Source: Planctomycetota bacterium
GTDB taxonomy: Bacteria > Planctomycetota > Brocadiia > Brocadiales > Bathyanammoxibiaceae
Direction: 5' to 3'
NCBI GenBank assembly: GCA_030598065.1
Contig: JAUVQR010000002.1
Location: 1 to 27,609 of the forward strand
DNA length: 27,609 nt
Shown here in pieces: positions 23,471 through 27,609 of the stretch (the first letter of the stretch is position 1; each line of letters begins with the position of its first letter). The notes beneath the pieces are model-generated. The model did no database searches, was not told the origin of the DNA, and saw only the letters and a list, made by a program, of their open reading frames with translations. A program made the translations under genes and the position numbers.

Positions 23471-24919
23471 TTGGCCTACAAGAATCTTGGAGAATTCGTA
23501 GAAAAACTCGACAAAGAAGGCCAGCTGCACCGGGTCAAGGTAGAGGTAGACCCGGAGCTGGAGATAACCGAGATTACCGACAGGGTGACCAAGGCCGGAG
23601 GGCCCGCCCTGCTCTTTGAAAAGGTAAAGGGTTCTGAAGTGCCCCTGCTGATAAACGCCATGGGCTCGTTCGAGAGGATGTCACTGGCGCTGGGCGGCAG
23701 GACGCTGGACGAAATCGCCCGCGAGATAGAAGAACTCACCAAGCCCAAGACACCCAAGTCGTTTGTGGACAAGCTCAAATTCATCCCGACCCTTATGAAG
23801 CTGGCCAACTTTCCGCCTAAAATGGTAAACCACGCCCCGTGCCAGGAGGTGGTGATAACGGACGAGCCGTCTCTCTATAAATTCCCCATAATAAAATGCT
23901 GGCCCAAGGACGGTGGCCGGTTCATCACTATGCCTGCGGTATTTACCAAGAACCCTAAGACAGGGAACAGGAACGCCGGGATGTACCGGCTGCAGATATT
24001 CGACGAGCGGACGACGGGCATGCACTGGCACATGCACCACGACGGCGCCAGGCACTTCCGCATGAACAAGGCGGAAGGTAAGCGGACCGAGGTGGCCGTC
24101 TCGCTGGGAGGCGACCCGGCCGTCATCTACGCCGCCACCGCCCCCATGCCGCCCGACATAGACGAGATGATGTTCGCAGGGCTGCTCAGGAACAAGCCGG
24201 TGGAGATGGTGAAGTGCAAGACCATTGACCAGGAGGTGCCGGCAGAGGCGGAAATCATAATAGAAGGATACGTCGAGCCGGAGGAGACGCGCCTGGAGGG
24301 CCCGTTCGGCGACCATACAGGGTACTACTCGCTGGCCGACCAGTTCCCAGTCTTCCATGTAACCTGCATCACGCACCGCAAGGACCCCATCTACCCCACT
24401 ACCATCGTGGGGCAGCCGCCACAGGAAGACTACTTCATGGGTAAGGCGACGGAGCGGATATTCCTGCCGCTACTCAAACTGACCATCCCGGAGATAGTCG
24501 ACTTCAACATGCCCATGTTCGGCGTCTTCCACAACTGCGTCTTCGTATCGATAGACAAGCAGTACCCCTTCCACGCCCGGAAGGTGATGAGTTCCATCTG
24601 GGGTATGGGGCAGATGATGTTCAGCAAGATAATCGTGATTGTGGACAAGGACGTAAACGTCCAGGACCAGGACGAGGTCTTGTGGCGGATGTCGAACAAC
24701 ATAGACCCCCGGCGCGACACCGTCTTTACTGACGGCCCCCTTGACGAGCTCGACCACGCCTGCCCCATACCCAAGGCCGGCTCCAAGATGGGCATAGACG
24801 CCACCCGCAAGTGGCCCGAAGAGGGTTTTACGCGCGAATGGCCCGAAGACATCGTAATGACCCCCGAGATGAAGGCCCTGGTGGACCGGCGGTGGAAGGA
24901 TTATGGATTAAAACCTTAA
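23471..24919 (+). CDS. UbiD-family prenylated-FMN-dependent decarboxylase
   Basis: 482 residues starting at TTG, with AAAGGA about 7 bases upstream. UbiD-family features are present: R173 (GMYRLQIFD), the acidic pair E271 and E276 in EETRLEGPFGDHTGYYS, and MHWHMHHDGA. The R-E-E triad and the EGPFGDHTGYY block are those of enzymes that decarboxylate aromatic or alpha,beta-unsaturated acids with prenylated FMN. A ubiX-type flavin prenyltransferase is needed but is not in the window. The next gene is a UbiE/MenG methyltransferase, so the likely role is decarboxylation of a quinone precursor (UbiD in ubiquinone synthesis, or the UbiD-like step of the futalosine menaquinone route). Without other quinone genes the exact pathway is open, hence no symbol is given. 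Confidence 0.93.
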   Translation: MAYKNLGEFVEKLDKEGQLHRVKVEVDPELEITEITDRVTKAGGPALLFEKVKGSEVPLLINAMGSFERMSLALGGRTLDEIAREIEELTKPKTPKSFVDKLKFIPTLMKLANFPPKMVNHAPCQEVVITDEPSLYKFPIIKCWPKDGGRFITMPAVFTKNPKTGNRNAGMYRLQIFDERTTGMHWHMHHDGARHFRMNKAEGKRTEVAVSLGGDPAVIYAATAPMPPDIDEMMFAGLLRNKPVEMVKCKTIDQEVPAEAEIIIEGYVEPEETRLEGPFGDHTGYYSLADQFPVFHVTCITHRKDPIYPTTIVGQPPQEDYFMGKATERIFLPLLKLTIPEIVDFNMPMFGVFHNCVFVSIDKQYPFHARKVMSSIWGMGQMMFSKIIVIVDKDVNVQDQDEVLWRMSNNIDPRRDTVFTDGPLDELDHACPIPKAGSKMGIDATRKWPEEGFTREWPEDIVMTPEMKALVDRRWKDYGLKP

Positions 24920-24933
24920 AACATTCTTTGTAG

Positions 24934-24955
24934 CGTCCGATCTCCGCATCGGACG
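24934..24955 (+). terminator. Hairpin 15 bases after the UbiD-family gene
   Basis: CGTCCGAT (24934-24941) and ATCGGACG (24948-24955) make a perfect 8-bp stem with loop CTCCGC. It is followed by TTGTAGGGGC rather than a T-run, so termination would be weak. A related half (CCGAATCGGAC) occurs near 23304-23315, so it may belong to the repeat family. Confidence 0.4.
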
Positions 24956-25068
24956 TTGTAGGGGCAGGCCCCCGTGCCTGCCCTAGAAATTTACACGGGC
25001 AACCACAGGGGGTTGTCCCTACATAACGGCCATTTATTTTTATGTCACGGTCGAGCACGCTCGACTGT
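24956..25068. repeat. Palindromic repeats between the UbiD gene and ubiE
   Basis: Three units lie side by side. TAGGGGCAGGC and GCCTGCCCTA (24959-24985) pair with one bulge. GGGCAACC-ACAGGG-GGTTGTCC (24997-25018) follows, then CCTACA. GTCGAGC-AC-GCTCGAC (25050-25065) is flanked by CAC/GTG, giving a longer stem. The second unit matches the copy inside ubiE (25267-25288) at all but one position over 26 bases. The third matches 23325-23340. Confidence 0.8.
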
Positions 25069-25077
25069 GCTACACAC

Positions 25078-25884
25078 ATGAACAATATCAAAGAACCACC
25101 TCCCACCGATAAACTGCTCAAGAAAGACGGCCGTGACATCCGCCGGATGTTCGCGTCCATCGCGCCCACGTACGACCTGTTGAACCGGCTGCTTAGCATG
25201 GGCTTTGACCGGAGGTGGCGGCAGCGGGCGGTCGAATTGAGCGGACTGAGCGAACTCCCTGAGACAGGGCAACCACAGGGGGTTGCCCCTACAAAATGCG
25301 TGCGGGTGCTGGACGTCTGCACCGGCACGGCCGACCTGGCCATAGCGTACTCACAGAAAATCGGGCCGGGCGGCGCGGTGGTAGGCTCGGACTTCTGCTG
25401 GGAGATGCTCGCGCTGGCCCCTGAAAAGCTGAAGACGCTCAGCCCCAAAGACTATGCCCACATAACACTGGTCCAGGCCGATGCGCTCCATCTGCCCTTC
25501 CCCGTAAATTCCTTCCAGGTGGCCTCGGTGGCCTTCGGGATAAGAAACGTCTCTGACCTGGAGCGGGGAATAAGGGAGATGGCGCGGGTCATCAGACCGG
25601 GCGGCAGGGTGGTCATACTGGAGTTCGGCCTGCCGGAGAGCCGCATATTCAAGATGGCCTATAACTTCTACTTTAACAGCGTGCTGCCCAGGGTGGGCAA
25701 TCTGATAGCCGCTGTCGGCTCGTCCGAACGCACGCGTGCTTATGCATATTTACCAGCGTCGGTGGGCGAGTTCCCCGACGCGCGGGGACTGAGACGGCTT
25801 ATGGAATCACTCGGCCTCACCGACGTAAAGTCGTATCCACTGAGCATGGGCATAGCCAACGTCCACATCGGGAAAAAACCTTAA
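25078..25884 (+). CDS. ubiE: UbiE/MenG demethylquinone methyltransferase with an internal repeat-derived insertion
   Basis: 268 residues from the ATG at 25078. An earlier in-frame ATG at 25042 would make its first 12 residues out of a palindromic repeat and is less likely; neither has a good ribosome site. Family blocks are IRRMFASIAPTYDLLNRLLS (near the N terminus), the SAM-binding VLDVCTGTADLA, and FGIRNVSDLERGIREMARV with PGGRVVILEFGLP. It C-methylates demethylmenaquinone or the ubiquinone precursor using SAM. Between SGLSEL and VRVLDV there are about 14 residues more than usual (PETGQPQGVAPTKC). They are encoded by a palindromic repeat at 25267-25290 that kept the frame. The site is a loop just before the SAM-binding strand, so the enzyme may still work. 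The UbiD-family gene lies just upstream. Confidence 0.92.
   Translation: MNNIKEPPPTDKLLKKDGRDIRRMFASIAPTYDLLNRLLSMGFDRRWRQRAVELSGLSELPETGQPQGVAPTKCVRVLDVCTGTADLAIAYSQKIGPGGAVVGSDFCWEMLALAPEKLKTLSPKDYAHITLVQADALHLPFPVNSFQVASVAFGIRNVSDLERGIREMARVIRPGGRVVILEFGLPESRIFKMAYNFYFNSVLPRVGNLIAAVGSSERTRAYAYLPASVGEFPDARGLRRLMESLGLTDVKSYPLSMGIANVHIGKKP
25266..25290 (+). repeat. Palindromic repeat inserted inside ubiE
   Basis: AGGGCAACC (25266-25274), loop ACAGGG, GGTTGCCCCT (25281-25290): a perfect 8-bp stem. It is followed by ACA, as in the intergenic copy at 24997-25022, from which it differs at one base in 26. It is read in frame as GQPQGVAPT. Confidence 0.88.
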
Positions 25885-25895
25885 AGGAGAGAGAT

Positions 25896-26060
25896 ATGGT
25901 TGAGGGTGGGAGTAAATTGGGAGGCAAGTATTTTGAAGAACCGAAGCCGGAGGGGATAATTGAGATAGACTGCCCCGATTGCGGAGAGACCGTGGAGTTT
26001 ATGAGCGACGAGAAGAACAGAAAGTGCGACTGCGGAAAAACCATAGAAAGGCCGCGCTAG
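25896..26060 (+). CDS. Small zinc-ribbon protein, 54 residues
   Basis: A short gene translated by hand, starting at ATG 25896 with AAAGGAGAGAGAT directly upstream, a strong ribosome site. It begins 11 bases after the ubiE stop, so it is probably the last gene of that operon. The product starts MVEGGSKLGGKYFEEPKPEG and ends with a compact metal site: CPDC (C26, C29) and CDC (C44, C46), separated by a short beta-like stretch. Four cysteines in this arrangement suggest a single zinc ribbon or rubredoxin-like knuckle. There is no signal peptide or membrane segment. I do not recognise the family. It could bind nucleic acid or act as a small partner of a larger enzyme. The good ribosome site, tight spacing and paired cysteines make it a real gene rather than chance. 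Confidence 0.75.
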   Translation: MVEGGSKLGGKYFEEPKPEGIIEIDCPDCGETVEFMSDEKNRKCDCGKTIERPR

Positions 26061-26128
26061 GGACCGCCAGTGATATATGAACTTGGCAGGACCATAACAG
26101 TATCAAGAGACGTCCGGGCAAAAAGCCT

Positions 26129-26156
26129 TTGACTAGCCCTGAAAAGTAGATATAAT
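26129..26156 (+). promoter_or_regulatory. Candidate sigma-70 promoter for the tRNA
   Basis: TTGACT (26129-26134), a 16-base spacer and a perfect TATAAT (26151-26156). The start near 26163 is about 145 bases before the tRNA, so the primary transcript has a long leader, or a small RNA lies in 26163-26309. That leader contains GT- and AGC-rich short repeats and no gene. Confidence 0.62.
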
Positions 26157-26309
26157 TTTCCGTAGTGCAAGGTCTTTTTCCGGTGTGTGTGCGTATGTAG
26201 TAGCAGTAGCAGTTCTTATGTAATATCTAATCCACTAAGACACACGTCAGCTCCCTTGCCCACATCAGGCAGCAAGACCACCGCACTACACTGGTGGTCA
26301 GGCCACTCC

Positions 26310-26385
26310 GGGCCCGTAGCTCAGTCGGTAGAGCAGTGGACTCATAATCCATTGGTCCCAGGTTCGAGCCCTGGCGGGCCCACCA
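26310..26385 (+). tRNA. tRNA with CAU anticodon (Met elongator or Ile2)
   Basis: A full cloverleaf: acceptor GGGCCCG/CGGGCCC, D arm GCTC/GAGC, anticodon stem GTGGA/TCCAT with loop CTCATAA (anticodon CAT at 26343-26345), T arm CCAGG-TTCGAGC-CCTGG, discriminator A and encoded CCA (26383-26385). CAU may mean elongator Met, or Ile2 in which C34 becomes lysidine and reads AUA. Acceptor pairs 4-69, 5-68 and 6-67 are all C-G. In E. coli C4-G69 and C5-G68 favour recognition by TilS (Ile2), while tRNA-Met differs there. So Ile2 is somewhat favoured, but lineage-specific rules may differ. Initiator Met is unlikely: the acceptor ends in a standard G1-C72 pair, and the anticodon stem lacks the three consecutive G-C pairs. 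It serves as the integration site of the adjacent element. Confidence 0.95.
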
Positions 26386-27499
26386 TACTATACAAGGACT
26401 TACGACTGGCAGGTAACAAGCTTCCTTGTCCTAGTGTCATGTAAGTGTCAAGTAAATCTGAGGAGTCCTTTCTACCGACACCTATTTTCTCATCAAGGAC
26501 TTTTACGGCATCGGCCAAGTGGCTAGGGGCAAGGTGGGAATACCTCAGGGTCATATTAAGGCTTTTATGACCAAGGAGCTTCTTCACAGAGGTAATATCC
26601 TTCCCCGCCATTACGAGGTGAGAGGCAAAGGTGTGTCTCAGGTCATGGAACCTGAAACCATTAATACCTGCCCTCCTGCAAGCTGTAGCAAAGGACTTCT
26701 TCACTTCCTTGAACGGCCTGCCGTTTCTGTCGGTAAACAGGTACTCGCTCTCAGGGCCGTGAGGGACACCCTCCAGTGTTGCCCTTAGGGTGTCGTTGAT
26801 ATAGATTTCCCTACGTTCACCATTCTTGGTGTTGTCTAGTAGTATGAATCCATGCCTGAGGTCTACTTGCTCCCACTTGAGGCCTAGGATTTCACCCTTC
26901 CTCATACCAGTATGGAGGGCGGTTATCACAATGGGCTTAAGATGTGAGATGCAAGCCTCAGTAAGGGCATGACACTCCTTTTTAGACAGAAACCTCAACC
27001 TTCCGGGAGGTTCCTTTAACAGCTTGACCCTCCTTACCTTCTTCAAGGTATCTTCCTCGACCATCTCCCACTCTACAGCTTTCGTAAACATGTGTTTCAA
27101 AGTGGCAAGGAAACGGTTTACAGTAGCGGGCTTGTTACGCTGTAACCTCTCTGTCTGGTATTGCTCAATCAGCCTTGAGGTGAAACCTCTTAACGGATAG
27201 TTACCAAACACCTCTACCAGTTGGCCAACGAGTACCTTCTTGGTGGGGAAGCACCTCTGTCTCTCTGCCCACCTGAGATACTCCCCTGCCAGCTCCCTGA
27301 AACTGTGGTTCTTAATCCGCTTGATTTCAGGTGTCTTACCCTCACCTACAGCCTTCTTTCGGCAGGCCAAAAGGTACTCTGCATCCTTCCTTGAAGTTGA
27401 CCTGCTACTCTCATACTGCATCTTGCCAAAGGGGTCTTGATAGCAAATCCACCATAAACGACTGGCCTTTCGCTTATAAAGACCCTTAGTCTTTGCCAT
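26342..27499 (-). CDS. Tyrosine recombinase (integrase) of a tRNA-targeted element
   Basis: 385 residues with a textbook ribosome site (AAGGAGGT, 8 bases before the ATG at 27499). The N terminus (about 1-55) looks like an arm-type DNA-binding domain. A SAM-like core-binding domain follows (about 65-155), then the catalytic domain with R200 (HTGMRKGEILGLKW), K225 (NTKNG), H285-x-x-R288 (FHDLRHTFASH), H311 (LLGHKSLNM) and Y320 (LRYSHL). All six expected residues are present, so it should be active. It cuts and rejoins DNA at the att site. The last 14 residues (SMVGPPGLEPGTNGL) are the antisense translation of the tRNA, so the native C terminus was probably replaced on integration. The gene is more AT-rich than the core genes to the left, fitting a mobile element that continues beyond 27609. 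Confidence 0.95.
   Translation of the reverse strand: MAKTKGLYKRKASRLWWICYQDPFGKMQYESSRSTSRKDAEYLLACRKKAVGEGKTPEIKRIKNHSFRELAGEYLRWAERQRCFPTKKVLVGQLVEVFGNYPLRGFTSRLIEQYQTERLQRNKPATVNRFLATLKHMFTKAVEWEMVEEDTLKKVRRVKLLKEPPGRLRFLSKKECHALTEACISHLKPIVITALHTGMRKGEILGLKWEQVDLRHGFILLDNTKNGERREIYINDTLRATLEGVPHGPESEYLFTDRNGRPFKEVKKSFATACRRAGINGFRFHDLRHTFASHLVMAGKDITSVKKLLGHKSLNMTLRYSHLAPSHLADAVKVLDEKIGVGRKDSSDLLDTYMTLGQGSLLPASRKSLYSMVGPPGLEPGTNGL
26346..26385. other. Probable attachment site in the 3' half of the tRNA
   Basis: The recombinase gene ends inside the tRNA, and its last 13-14 codons are the antisense of the tRNA 3' half. Tyrosine recombinases that use tRNA 3' ends recreate the tRNA on insertion, so the att core should lie within the anticodon-to-CCA segment. 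The other copy would be outside the window to the right. Boundaries are approximate. Confidence 0.6.
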
Positions 27500-27580
27500 A
27501 CGACTTACCTCCTTTCATGGAGCGGTCTTATGTTGCTTGTTACTTTGTCGTACTCCAATGGAACACCACTAACAAAGACT

Positions 27581-27600
27581 GTCTCATACCTGGTCTCATA
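27581..27600. repeat. Direct repeat upstream of the integrase
   Basis: GTCTCATA occurs at 27581-27588 and again at 27593-27600, a 12-base period. It lies about 85-100 bases upstream of the integrase start, where arm-type or regulator binding sites would be expected. Only two copies are visible before the window ends. Confidence 0.35.
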
Positions 27601-27609
27601 ATATAGGTA

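Noticed and set aside
23681..24376. 231-residue minus-strand frame
   Set aside because: Shadow of the UbiD-family gene, which keeps all active-site residues.
26187..26444. Plus-strand open frame running through the tRNA
   Set aside because: Its C-terminal part is just the tRNA read as protein, a known artefact.

Overview
The window looks like a chromosomal segment of a Gram-negative-type, probably anaerobic or respiratory bacterium of medium GC content (mid-50s % by eye, not counted). The hints are two exported mono-haem c-type cytochromes, several ArnT/PMT-type membrane glycosyltransferases that use polyprenyl-phosphate sugars, three radical SAM modules, UbiD/UbiE-type quinone genes and many 'GTAGGGGC'-type palindromic repeats. 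A planctomycete of the anammox-like group would fit, as would deltaproteobacterial or Nitrospirota-like lineages. No rRNA is present, so the taxonomy is a guess.

Layout. (1) 1-1603, minus strand: two paralogous cytochrome c'-like proteins and a TPR protein cut by the window edge; the TPR gene is visibly more AT-rich. (2) 1604-3072: a zinc-ribbon protein of unknown function (2211-2723) between two long non-coding stretches with promoter-like and hairpin sequences. (3) 3073-12622, plus strand: an envelope-glycan cluster made of a Gfo/Idh/MocA sugar dehydrogenase, a DegT/DnrJ/EryC1-type PLP aminotransferase, a GT2 polyprenyl-phosphate glycosyltransferase and four consecutive ArnT-like GT-C glycosyltransferases. 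Facing it on the minus strand (12614-14673) are a second, membrane-anchored GT2 and a radical SAM/SPASM protein. (4) 14764-17478: a strong promoter, rplS (bL19), yraN, a TatD-radical SAM fusion and a GNAT of the N-acetylglutamate synthase type. (5) 17543-21117, minus: a two-component system (multi-TM/GAF histidine kinase plus sigma-54 activator), divergent from nadA. (6) 21286-26060, plus: nadA, a larE-like gene, a ubiD-family decarboxylase, a ubiE/menG methyltransferase and a 54-residue zinc-ribbon protein, with clusters of short palindromic repeats between them and one inside ubiE. (7) 26310-27609: a CAU-anticodon tRNA with a tyrosine recombinase gene running into its 3' end, i.e. one edge of an integrated element that continues beyond the window.

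How the genes work together. The most interesting part is the 11.6-kb glycan cluster. By analogy with GnnA/GnnB or WbpB/WbpE, the first two enzymes could make a UDP-3-amino sugar. The GT2 enzymes would load a sugar on polyprenyl phosphate, and the ArnT-like proteins would transfer it to lipid A, another lipid or a protein on the outer face of the inner membrane. Three of the four ArnT copies have each lost a different residue normally conserved in the first loop, and only the fourth looks canonical. The second notable feature is a palindromic repeat that has entered the ubiE reading frame without breaking it. Everything else is recognisable housekeeping or regulation.
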